A stretch of 32,022 nucleotides of DNA from Oscillospiraceae bacterium (GTDB taxonomy: Bacteria > Bacillota > Clostridia > Oscillospirales > Oscillospiraceae), in the NCBI GenBank assembly GCA_017427645.1, contig JAFRSI010000099.1, forward strand, positions 1 to 32,022, in the 5' to 3' direction. Within the stretch, counting starts at the first letter, position 1; every line of letters begins with the position of its first letter. This document shows, one piece after another, positions 1 through 7,377 of this stretch. The notes beneath the pieces were generated by a model. The model saw only the letters and a list, made by a program, of their open reading frames with translations. It searched no databases and was not told the DNA's origin. Position numbers and translations under genes: made by a program.

Positions 1-452
1 CGCAGGACGATGCGGCCGCTGGGGCCGGTGCCGGTCAGGCCGGTGATATCCACACCCAGCTTGGCCGCGGTCTTGCGGGCCAGGGGGGAGATGCGGATGC
101 GCTTGCCGTTGGCGGCAGCGGGGGCCGCGGGAGCAGCGGCAGGAGCCGGTGCAGCGGCGGGAGCCTCGGGAGCGGCAGCAGGAGCAGCCGGGGCGGCTCC
201 GCCCACAGCCTCACCGGGGGCGCCGATGTAGCACAGCAGGCCCTTTACGGGGATATCCTCGCCCTCCTGGGCGACGATCTTCAGCAGGGTGCCTTCAAAT
301 TCGCTGGTGACCTCGTTGGTGAGCTTGTCGGTGGTGATCTCCAGGATCACGTCGCCGACCTTGACCTCGTCGCCCTCGTGCTTGATCCACGCGGAGACGG
401 TGCCCTCTTCCATGGTCAGACCCAGCTGGGGCATCAATACTTCATGTGCCAT
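1..452 (-). CDS. Dihydrolipoyl acyltransferase E2 of a 2-oxoacid/acetoin dehydrogenase complex (partial)
   Basis: The E2 core subunit carries acyl groups on a lipoyl arm and passes them to CoA. About 150 residues are visible; the catalytic domain lies outside the window. Residues 1-80 form a lipoyl domain, with the modified lysine in a TDK motif at residue 43. Residues 84-115 are an Ala/Pro-rich flexible linker. A peripheral-subunit-binding domain starts near residue 118 (RISPLARKTAAKLGV). The gene follows E1 beta by 18 bp in the same operon. The ATG at 452 is preceded by a purine-rich GGAGGGG stretch. Pyruvate, acetoin and branched-chain E2 proteins cannot be separated from this fragment. 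The lipoyl domain together with the AcoA-like E1 alpha favours an acetoin- or pyruvate-type complex. Confidence 0.9.
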   Translation of the reverse strand, partial: MAHEVLMPQLGLTMEEGTVSAWIKHEGDEVKVGDVILEITTDKLTNEVTSEFEGTLLKIVAQEGEDIPVKGLLCYIGAPGEAVGGAAPAAPAAAPEAPAAAPAPAAAPAAPAAANGKRIRISPLARKTAAKLGVDITGLTGTGPSGRIVL

Positions 453-470
453 CGTTATTGCCCCTCCTTC

Positions 471-1451
471 TTACTTGTTCAGCACGCGCTTGACGGCGGC
501 TGCAATGTCTGCCGGGTGCGGGAAGTTCTGATCCTCCAGCACGGGGGAGAACGGGGAGACGATGTTCAGGCCGCAGACACGCTCCACGGGGGCGTCCAGC
601 TCGTCGAACAGCTCCTCGGCGATCTCGGCAGAGAGCTCGCCGGCGTAGCTGCCGCGCTTGACTTCCTCGGAGACGATGATCACGTTGTGGGTCTTGGAGA
701 CGGACTCGCGGATGGCGTCCCAATCCACGGGGACCAGGGTGCGCAGGTCCAGGACCTCCACGTCGATGCCTTCCTTGGCCAGAGACTCAGCGGCCTCCAG
801 GGAGAAGTTGACCTCGCGGCTCCAGGTGATGATGGTCAGATCCTTGCCCTCGCGGCGGACTCTCGCCTTGCCGATGGGAGTGACATACTCCTCCTCGGGG
901 ATCTCCTCCTTGCGGGCGTACAGCAGCTTGTGCTCCATGACCACCACGGGATCGGGATCACGCAGGGCGGCCTTGATGAGGCCCTTGGCGTCCTCGGCGC
1001 AGGAGGGAGCGACGACCTTCAGGCCGGGGAAGTGGCACACCATGCCCTCCAGGGACTGGGAGTGCTGGCCGGCGTTGCGGCGGCCGGAGCCCATGGGCAT
1101 ACGCAGCACCAGGGGGATGGAGCACTGGCCGCCGGACATGTACTTCAGCTTGGCGGCCTGGTTGAACAGAGGATCGGCGCACTCGGTGACGAAGTCGTCA
1201 TACATCAGCTCCACGCAGGGATGCATGCCGCGCATGGCGGCGCCGACGGCCATACCCATGAAGCCCTCTTCGCTGATGGGGGTATCGATCACGCGGTTGG
1301 GGCCGAACTCATCCAGGAAACCGGTCGTGATGGCGAACACGTTGCCCATGACCGCCATATCCTCGCCGATGATGAACATCTTGTCATCGCGGCGCATCTC
1401 TTCCAGCAGACCCTCACGAATGGCCTTGCTGATGGTAATCTTCTTGCTCAT
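471..1451 (-). CDS. TPP-dependent 2-oxoacid/acetoin dehydrogenase E1 component, beta subunit
   Basis: This is the beta chain of the thiamine-diphosphate-dependent E1 heterotetramer, 326 residues, the usual length for AcoB/PdhB proteins. An N-terminal pyrimidine-binding transketolase domain contains the GEDMAVMGNVF and DTPISEEGFMGMAVGAAMRGM segments typical of the family. A C-terminal transketolase domain includes the LDLRTLVPVD and EEVKRGSYAGE segments. The start is placed at ATG 1451, behind GAAAGG, rather than at an in-frame GTG four codons upstream. The ATG overlaps the stop of the E1 alpha gene as ATGA, so the two chains are translationally coupled. Acetoin versus pyruvate specificity cannot be read from the sequence alone. 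Confidence 0.93.
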   Translation of the reverse strand: MSKKITISKAIREGLLEEMRRDDKMFIIGEDMAVMGNVFAITTGFLDEFGPNRVIDTPISEEGFMGMAVGAAMRGMHPCVELMYDDFVTECADPLFNQAAKLKYMSGGQCSIPLVLRMPMGSGRRNAGQHSQSLEGMVCHFPGLKVVAPSCAEDAKGLIKAALRDPDPVVVMEHKLLYARKEEIPEEEYVTPIGKARVRREGKDLTIITWSREVNFSLEAAESLAKEGIDVEVLDLRTLVPVDWDAIRESVSKTHNVIIVSEEVKRGSYAGELSAEIAEELFDELDAPVERVCGLNIVSPFSPVLEDQNFPHPADIAAAVKRVLNK

Positions 1452-2464
1452 CTTGCCACACACCTTTCGTTGTCAGCGGTATACATGTCGTCGGTGACCT
1501 CGCTGGGATCGGGATAGGGGGACTCGTCGGCGAACTTGACGGCGGCGTCCATCTCAGCGGTCGCGGCGGCCTTGATCTCCTCCAACTCCTCGTCGGTGAC
1601 GCCCATCTCGCGCAGGCGGTTGGCCAGCTTGTCGATGCCGTCATGCTTGAGGGCGTACTCCATGTACTCGGAGGGACGATACACGGCGGGATCGCCGCAG
1701 TAGTGACCCTGATAGCGGTAGACCTTGGCCTCCACCACGTAGGGGCCCTTGCCGGAGCGGGCGTGCTCCATGGCGACCTTCATGGCCTCATACACGGCCA
1801 GAGCGTCGGTGCCGTCCACGACGGCGTACTCAACGTTGTAGGCGGCGGCGCGGGTGGCCAGATCGGGGGTGTTGGTGACGCGGTGGATCTCGGTGGACAC
1901 GCCGTAGCAGTTGTTCTCAATGAACCAGACCATGGGGAGCTTCCAGGCAGCGGCCATGTTCAGGGACTCGTGGAAGGAGCCCTCGTTGGTGGAGCCGTCG
2001 CCGAAGCAGCCCACCGTCACGCTGTTGTCGCCCATGATCTTGGACGCCAGAGCGCTGCCGGCGGAGATGGCCTGACCGGCGCCCACGATGCCGTTGGCGC
2101 CCAGGTGGTTCATCTTCGCCATGTCGGCGATGTGCATGGAACCGCCCTTGCCCTTGCAGTAGCCGGTCTTCTTGCCGAACAGCTCGGCCATGGCCCGCTT
2201 GGGATCGCCGCCGCGGGCGATGACGTGGCCGTGGCCGCGGTGGGTGGAGGTGAAGAAGTCCTGCGGTTCGATGCAGGCGAACGCGCCGGCTTCAGCGGCC
2301 TCCTGGCCGATGCTCAGGTGGATGTTTCCGGCCAGCATGCCCTTGGTGAAGCATTCTGCCGCGTGCTCCTCAAATGCGCGGATGCGTACCGTAGTGCGAT
2401 ACAGCCCCAGAACGAATTCCTTGGAGTACTCTTCCGTTTTCTTTTTCCTAGCCAATGTTTTCAC
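1448..2464 (-). CDS. TPP-dependent 2-oxoacid/acetoin dehydrogenase E1 component, alpha subunit
   Basis: This 338-residue alpha chain decarboxylates the 2-oxo acid, or cleaves acetoin, on thiamine diphosphate and hands the acyl group to E2. The TPP/Mg2+ motif is complete: GDGSTNEG at residues 155-162 followed by ENN at 183-185. The segments STHRGHGH (73-80) and GKGGSMHIAD (105-114) are strongly like AcoA of acetoin dehydrogenases, though pyruvate dehydrogenase alpha chains share them. The protein begins with a basic stretch (MKTLARKKKTEEY). It lies 45 bp after the PPC-domain gene and overlaps E1 beta by 4 bp. An E3 gene is not visible and may lie beyond position 1. Confidence 0.93.
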   Translation of the reverse strand: MKTLARKKKTEEYSKEFVLGLYRTTVRIRAFEEHAAECFTKGMLAGNIHLSIGQEAAEAGAFACIEPQDFFTSTHRGHGHVIARGGDPKRAMAELFGKKTGYCKGKGGSMHIADMAKMNHLGANGIVGAGQAISAGSALASKIMGDNSVTVGCFGDGSTNEGSFHESLNMAAAWKLPMVWFIENNCYGVSTEIHRVTNTPDLATRAAAYNVEYAVVDGTDALAVYEAMKVAMEHARSGKGPYVVEAKVYRYQGHYCGDPAVYRPSEYMEYALKHDGIDKLANRLREMGVTDEELEEIKAAATAEMDAAVKFADESPYPDPSEVTDDMYTADNERCVAR

Positions 2465-2509
2465 GCCTTTCTGAAAAAATTGTAAAAATTTTTGACTCGC
2501 TCGAATGAA

Positions 2510-3010
2510 TTACTCCTGACGCGGAGAGAACAGGGGGACCTCCAGCTCCTCGGACCACTTGCGGCCCATGACCATGCCCTCGATCTCCGCCATGACCACG
2601 TCCACCGTGATCAGGACCTTGGTGCCCTCCACCAGATGGCCGCCGTGGGTGCCGCCGTGACGGTCGCCCAGAGTGACGTGGATGTGGAGGTTGACCTCGC
2701 CGGCGTCGTCATGGCAGATGATGCCGGCTGCGTTCAGCAGCTCGATGGGACCGGTGAGGTGCAGCACCTCGCCGTAGCCGTAACCGGCCTTGGTGGGCAG
2801 CTCCACGGGATCGCAGTACTTCGCCCCGTTCAGGCTGCCGATGGCGCTCAGGATCACGCCGTTGCTGATGCCGGCCCGCTTGGCCGCCTCGGTCAGACCG
2901 AGCAGCACATCCGTGCCGGGACGAAGGCGCAGGGGTACTACGCGGCTGATCCGGCCTTCCGCCATCTCAATGCCGTGCTCCCGGGCAGCTTCAATCGTGT
3001 TTTTATCCAT
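2510..3010 (-). CDS. PPC-domain (DUF296) protein
   Basis: A 166-residue single-domain protein of the plants-and-prokaryotes-conserved (PPC/DUF296) family. The motif NLHIHVTLGDRHGGTHGGHL near residues 106-125 supplies the clustered histidines that bind metal in this fold, and RLRPGTDVLLGLTEAAKRAGI near the N-terminus is the typical opening helix. In plants the domain occurs in AT-hook DNA-binding proteins; the role of the stand-alone bacterial form is unsettled. The gene sits between an MBL-fold hydrolase and E1 alpha in one minus-strand run, which suggests a role tied to the dehydrogenase complex, either regulatory or enzymatic. That link is inference from position only. Confidence 0.85.
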   Translation of the reverse strand: MDKNTIEAAREHGIEMAEGRISRVVPLRLRPGTDVLLGLTEAAKRAGISNGVILSAIGSLNGAKYCDPVELPTKAGYGYGEVLHLTGPIELLNAAGIICHDDAGEVNLHIHVTLGDRHGGTHGGHLVEGTKVLITVDVVMAEIEGMVMGRKWSEELEVPLFSPRQE

Positions 3011-3082
3011 TGCTCATCCTCCTCGTTTCGATTTGAATTATATGGAAATATAATGCGCAAACGATGGTAAACGATCCGGAGC

Positions 3083-3850
3083 TCACAGGTCCAGCCGCTG
3101 GAACGGCTCGGTCAGCGCCCAGGCGGGGGGCATATCCGCGCCCCAGCGGGTCAGATTGTAGGCCAGGTGGGAGCGCATGCCGCTCCGGTCGTCCCCGGAA
3201 AAGGGGACGTGGTAGACGCAGATCTGACGCGTGTGCAGCTTGCCCTTGAAAAACCGGTGGGCCCGCAGGACGGAAAAGAACAGGGGGTTGATGAAGACCG
3301 CGTGCAGCGGCAGCCCGGCCAGCTCGGAGAGATCCTCCGAGACGTAATCCATGTCCGCGGTGAACAGGACCCGCTTGCCGCCGAAGGTCAGCAGATAGCA
3401 AAAATGATGTACCCGCTCGAACTTTCGGTCCAGGTGCCTGGTGCGGAAGGCCCGCACCGAGATCTGCGGCTCGATCCGGTAGACCGCGTGGTCCGTCTGC
3501 TCCGACAGCAGCACCGCGGGGATGTCCAGCTCCACCAGATCCTCCAGCAGACCGCTCTGCCGCACGGCGTGGGTGTCCGGCAGGAACACGCCTTTGACGC
3601 GGCGCCGCTGCAGGAAGGTACGCACCATGCCGCAGTCCAGGTGGTCGGGGTGGTTGTGGGTGAAGAGCAGGTAGTCGATCTGCTCAAAGGGCGCCCGGCC
3701 GGAAAGCATGTCCTCCCACGTCTCCTCCGACAGATGGCTGAAGGGGTGGCCCTCGTTGCCGAAGATGCCGTCCAGCAGCAGGGTGACGCCGTTATACGCC
3801 AGCAGAACGCCTGCATTTGCCACAAGTGTCGTGCGCAGCGTATCGTTCAT
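3083..3850 (-). CDS. MBL-fold metallo-hydrolase
   Basis: A 255-residue metallo-beta-lactamase-fold protein, probably a cytosolic hydrolase with a dinuclear metal site. The signature HNHPDH is at residues 65-70. Further conserved elements are the LLLDGIFGN strand-turn near residue 25, a later TADMDYVSEDL segment with the metal-bridging aspartate, and a late His (YHVPFSGDD). ATG 3850 is chosen over an in-frame start six codons upstream because AAAGGA lies 9 nt before it. This is the first gene behind the promoter at 3957-3985 and is followed at 72 bp by the PPC-domain gene. Its substrate cannot be predicted; UlaG-like or general MBL-fold annotation is as far as the sequence goes. Confidence 0.87.
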   Translation of the reverse strand: MNDTLRTTLVANAGVLLAYNGVTLLLDGIFGNEGHPFSHLSEETWEDMLSGRAPFEQIDYLLFTHNHPDHLDCGMVRTFLQRRRVKGVFLPDTHAVRQSGLLEDLVELDIPAVLLSEQTDHAVYRIEPQISVRAFRTRHLDRKFERVHHFCYLLTFGGKRVLFTADMDYVSEDLSELAGLPLHAVFINPLFFSVLRAHRFFKGKLHTRQICVYHVPFSGDDRSGMRSHLAYNLTRWGADMPPAWALTEPFQRLDL

Positions 3851-3956
3851 CGGAGCCCGTCCTTTCACCGCCGGTTTGGAAGATGGGAGACATCTGTTCT
3901 CTTAATGAAAAAACGCGTTTTTCACCGAAAGACAGCAGACAACTCTTCTTCTATTT

Positions 3957-3985
3957 AGCTTACTCAATTGTAATAAAAATGTCAA
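3957..3985 (-). promoter_or_regulatory. Sigma-A promoter of the dehydrogenase operon
   Basis: On the minus strand, TTGACA (3985-3980) is followed after 17 bp by TAAGCT (3962-3957). It points at the MBL-fold gene, leaving a leader of about 100 nt. The surrounding 3851-4139 stretch is AT-rich compared with the flanking genes and separates two divergent genes. It is the natural place for operators of the GntR regulator at 4140, although I could not identify a clear palindromic site. Confidence 0.55.
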
Positions 3986-4139
3986 CTGCAAACTGCGTTT
4001 TTTTCCTATTTTGTCAGTTCTCACAATCGGTTTCTCTTTTTTTGTAGATAGCGCCGATTTGCCGCGTTTCGGGCAAAAGAACTTGCTTTTTACTGACAGC
4101 AGTCGTAAGATGTCTATAAGCGGAAGGAGGTGGCCGCAT

Positions 4140-4826
4140 ATGACCAAAGTGAAGGCGGGCGTGTCGCTGGCGGAACAGGCAGCGCAGAGCATCATGGAGA
4201 TGATTCTCACGGAGCGGCGGTTCCAGACGGGCGACAAGCTTCCCAACGAGATGGAGCTGGCGGAGGAGCTGGGCATCAGCCGCGTGACCCTCCGGGAGGC
4301 GATCCGTATCCTCTGCACCCGCGGCCTTGTGGAGATCCGGCGCGGCCGCGGCACGTACGTGATTTCCAGGGATCCCCGCGACACGGCGGGAGAGGGGATC
4401 GGATCCCTGACCACCAGCGGCGCCGACCTGCGGGATCTGCTGGAGATCCGCCTGATGGTGGAGCCGATGGCGGCCTATTACGCGGCAAAACGCGCCACGG
4501 AGGAGGAGCTGGAGCGGATCGAGGCCCTGTGCCGCCGGATCGAGGAGCTGGACGCCGATGGGAAGTCCGTCCTTCGGGAGGAGCAGGATTTCCACAACGC
4601 CATCGCCATGGCCAGCCACAACCGGGTGATGGAGCAGCTCTTGCCCGTGATCAACAAGTCCATCCTGGCGGACGTGCACTACTTCAAGGTGGGCGTTACC
4701 TTTTCCCTGCAGGACCACCATCAGATCGTACAGTATCTCCGGGCGCGCAACGCCGAGGGGGCGAAGACGGTCATGCGGCTGCACATCATCCACGCCTATC
4801 AGGTGTCCGGACAGACCATCGAGTAG
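4140..4826 (+). CDS. GntR-family transcriptional regulator, FadR subfamily (FCD domain)
   Basis: A 228-residue regulator. A winged helix-turn-helix occupies about residues 10-75, with recognition helix ISRVTLREAIRILCTRGLV and wing RRGRGTYV. An all-helical FCD effector domain follows at about 95-220, with DFHNAI, DHHQIV and a late LHI supplying the conserved Asp/His metal or ligand positions. ATG 4140 has GGAAGGAGG 9 nt upstream, so the longer in-frame reading from 4011 is rejected. The gene is divergent from the dehydrogenase operon. FadR-type regulators commonly respond to organic or fatty acids, so it probably controls that operon, but this is inferred from position. Confidence 0.93.
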   Translation: MTKVKAGVSLAEQAAQSIMEMILTERRFQTGDKLPNEMELAEELGISRVTLREAIRILCTRGLVEIRRGRGTYVISRDPRDTAGEGIGSLTTSGADLRDLLEIRLMVEPMAAYYAAKRATEEELERIEALCRRIEELDADGKSVLREEQDFHNAIAMASHNRVMEQLLPVINKSILADVHYFKVGVTFSLQDHHQIVQYLRARNAEGAKTVMRLHIIHAYQVSGQTIE

Positions 4827-4894
4827 AAAGCAAACGCCAGACGTCTGTTCTGATCCCGTCTGAACAGCATGAAATAATACTTTGCCTGCAGACA

Positions 4895-4924
4895 GGGCCC
4901 GTTCCTTTGGACGGGCTCTTTTTG
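4895..4924 (+). terminator. Rho-independent terminator of the GntR gene
   Basis: GGGCCCGT (4895-4902) pairs with ACGGGCTC (4911-4918) with one G-U pair, across an 8-nt loop, and a T run follows at 4919-4923. Confidence 0.8.
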
Positions 4925-4945
4925 ACTGCGCACAGGGCGCCGGAT

Positions 4946-7198
4946 TCACAGATCGTTGAGCTGACCGGCCATGAGCTTTTCAGCGGTGTGCCGGGAGCCC
5001 AGTACCCAGACCACGTCCTCCGTCTGCAGGGCCATGTTCACGTCCGGCTGGAGGATGGGGAGCTTCTGGCGCTGCACGCCCAGGATCATGCAGTCGTAGT
5101 TTTCCCGCAGGCCGCTGGTGCGGATGGTGGTGCCCTGCAGGGGGGAGGCCTTGGTCACGGGGATGGCGTAGGCGTAGACGTCGCCCGGCTCGTCGGTCTG
5201 GGCGGCGATGAACCGGCGCAGGGTGGGCAGATCCTCCGGCTCCTCCAGGTGCAGCTGCATCCGCAGGGAGCGGAGATCCTTGGCCTGTCCCAGAGCGAAC
5301 AGCCGGTCGCCCTGGCGCAGGGCCAGGGTGCCGGAGGGCATGTTCCGGTGCTTGCGGCCCCGGACCACCTTGATGATATTGACGCTGAACAGATAGCCCC
5401 AGTTCAGCTGGCGCAGGGTCTTGCCGGAGAGCTCCTCTCCGCAGGTGAATTCCTGCACCAGCAGCTGTTCGTCCAGCCACTGGGTGTCGGACTGATCCCG
5501 GCCGTGGAGGGCCCGCTCGTTGAAGTTGGCCATGAAGCGGGTGGCGGCGGACAGATAGGCCGAGGACATCCAGCCGCTCTTGTAGATCAGCGCCACCGCC
5601 GCCATGACCAGGGGCAGCAGCCACAGGGCGCTGATGCGCAGCAGGGGCTGCAGGGCGAAGAACAGCAGCAGCACGATCAGCATGAAGCGCAGGGCCGTCA
5701 GGGAGATCAGAGGCAGGCGGTTGCGGCGGTCCTTGACCCAGAGGGCGGTGTACTGGGTGGTGTGCAGATCCAGCATGGGCCGCACGAACAGGGCCATGCC
5801 CACCAGGCAGAAGGCGGCGCAGATCCAGCGGGCCAGATCCGCCTCCAGGACGGTGCTGCTCAGCAGCGGGTAGAGCAGGAAGCGGCCCGCCAGCAGAACG
5901 CCGCCCATGAGGACGCCGTAGAGCAGGGTCACCTTGACGAAACGGCTGAGATAGCTGCCCCAGTCGCTGTCCTGGGACGTCCGGGTATCGTCGGCGTCGC
6001 TGCGGTCCAGCCGATGGACCAGCCCGGCGGGCAGCTTTCGGGCGGCCAGGCCGTAGAGCCTGTCGGCGCTCTTGATCAGCGTGGGCGTGGTCAGGGTGGT
6101 GAGCACGGAGACCGCCACCACGATGGGGTAGAGCTGGGAGGCGATGACGCCCAGGGACATGCCCAGTGAGGCGATGATAAAGGCAAATTCGCCGATCTGC
6201 GCCAGGGAACAGCCGCAGTGCAGGGCTGTTTTCAGCCCCTGCCCCGCCAGCAGCACGCCGGTGGTGGAGATCAGCAGCTTGCCCACGATGGTCACCACGG
6301 TCACCACCAGGATGGGGAGGGCGTATTTCACCAGCATGGCCGGGTCGATCATCATGCCCACCGACAGGAAGAAGACCGAGCCGAACAGATCCTTGATGCC
6401 GCCGGTCAGGTGCTCCACCTTCTCGGCGTGGACGGTGCCCGCCAGCAGAGAGCCGGCCAGAAAGGCGCCCAGGGCGGAGGAGAAGCCCAGCGCCTCCGCC
6501 AGCAGCACCATGCCGAAGCAGATGCCCAGGGAGGTGAGCAGCAGGGTCTCGTCGTTCATAAAGGCGGAGGCCCGGCGCAGCAGGGTGGGCAGGATGTAGA
6601 TGCCCAGCACCAGCCACAGGGCCAGATACAGCACCAGCAGGCCCAGCTTCAGCGCCAGGTCCAGGCCGGAGATGCTCTTGCTGACGGAGACTGTGGAGAG
6701 GATGATCATCATGAAGATGCCGGCGATATCCTCCACCACCAGGGTGCCGAACACCATCTGGGCAAAGCCGGTCTGACGTATGCCCAGCTCGTCAAAGGCC
6801 TTGATGATGATGGTGGTGGAGCTCATGGAGAGCATGCCGCCCAGGAAGATGCTGTCCATGGTCCCCCAGCCCAGGGCCTGTCCGGTGAGAAAACCCACCA
6901 CCAGCATGCCGAACACCTCGGTCAATGCGGTGATGATGGCGCTGCCGCCTACGCTGGCCAGCTTGTGGAGGTTGAACTCCAGGCCCAGGCCGAACATCAG
7001 CACGATGATGCCGATCTCGCTCCAGGTTTCAATGGAGGCGCCGTCGGCCACCGTGAAGAAATAGGGCATATAGGGCCCCACCAGGAAGCCGGCCAGGATA
7101 TACCCCAGAACAAGGGGCTGCTTGAGACGCTTGAAGAGCACCGCCACGCAGCCGGCGGTCAGCAGCATGATAGCCAGATCCGAAATAAGCTTCGGCAT
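4946..7198 (-). CDS. Cation:proton antiporter, CPA2/KefB-like, with two C-terminal TrkA-C domains
   Basis: A 750-residue inner-membrane monovalent cation/proton antiporter. Residues 1-380 form the multi-helix Na+/H+ exchanger domain, with the conserved LVLGYILAGFLVGP, GLGLEFNL, SSTTIIIKAF, VVEDIAG and SALGAFLAG segments. A second group of hydrophobic segments lies at about 415-570. The C-terminus carries two RCK_C/TrkA-C-like modules (about 595-660 and 675-750), each with a typical GD(R)LFALG or EDVVWVLG ending. No Rossmann-type TrkA-N domain is visible between the membrane part and the C-terminus, which differs from classic KefB/KefC. The start follows AAAGGGCGAGGA. It appears monocistronic. 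Likely roles are K+/Na+ and pH homeostasis. Confidence 0.92.
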   Translation of the reverse strand: MPKLISDLAIMLLTAGCVAVLFKRLKQPLVLGYILAGFLVGPYMPYFFTVADGASIETWSEIGIIVLMFGLGLEFNLHKLASVGGSAIITALTEVFGMLVVGFLTGQALGWGTMDSIFLGGMLSMSSTTIIIKAFDELGIRQTGFAQMVFGTLVVEDIAGIFMMIILSTVSVSKSISGLDLALKLGLLVLYLALWLVLGIYILPTLLRRASAFMNDETLLLTSLGICFGMVLLAEALGFSSALGAFLAGSLLAGTVHAEKVEHLTGGIKDLFGSVFFLSVGMMIDPAMLVKYALPILVVTVVTIVGKLLISTTGVLLAGQGLKTALHCGCSLAQIGEFAFIIASLGMSLGVIASQLYPIVVAVSVLTTLTTPTLIKSADRLYGLAARKLPAGLVHRLDRSDADDTRTSQDSDWGSYLSRFVKVTLLYGVLMGGVLLAGRFLLYPLLSSTVLEADLARWICAAFCLVGMALFVRPMLDLHTTQYTALWVKDRRNRLPLISLTALRFMLIVLLLFFALQPLLRISALWLLPLVMAAVALIYKSGWMSSAYLSAATRFMANFNERALHGRDQSDTQWLDEQLLVQEFTCGEELSGKTLRQLNWGYLFSVNIIKVVRGRKHRNMPSGTLALRQGDRLFALGQAKDLRSLRMQLHLEEPEDLPTLRRFIAAQTDEPGDVYAYAIPVTKASPLQGTTIRTSGLRENYDCMILGVQRQKLPILQPDVNMALQTEDVVWVLGSRHTAEKLMAGQLNDL

Positions 7199-7233
7199 TT
7201 TCCTCGCCCTTTCGCAGCTTGATATCTGTGAAC

Positions 7234-7262
7234 ACTATACCACATATCTCGGAAAATGTCTC
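7234..7262 (-). promoter_or_regulatory. Predicted promoter of the antiporter gene
   Basis: On the minus strand an extended -10 (TGG then TATAGT, 7239-7234) lies 17 bp from GAGACA (7262-7257). The -35 matches consensus at four of six positions. Confidence 0.45.
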
Positions 7263-7299
7263 CCGTTTTTGCGTGAAAAACTTTTTTTCGCCCACAGGA

Positions 7300-7342
7300 G
7301 AACAGAGAAAAGAAGAGAGCGCCCGCTTCCCGGCGGGCGCTC
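7300..7342 (-). terminator. Rho-independent terminator of the glycosylation operon
   Basis: A perfect 10-bp stem (GAGCGCCCGC, 7317-7326, with GCGGGCGCTC, 7333-7342) and a 6-nt loop. Read on the minus strand it is followed by a T-rich tail (7316 to about 7300). It lies 35 bp past the stop of the membrane protein gene. Confidence 0.82.
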
Positions 7343-7377
7343 CGATATGTGACGCGATGCTTTGACTTCTCTGCCGC

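Noticed and set aside
378..1517. Long plus-strand open frame opposite the E1 beta gene
   Set aside because: Antisense shadow of a clear E1 beta gene; composition is His/Gly/Leu-rich noise with no ribosome site.
4130..6169. Very long plus-strand open frame across the GntR and antiporter genes
   Set aside because: Runs out of frame through the GntR gene and then antisense to the antiporter; repetitive GC-rich translation, no family.
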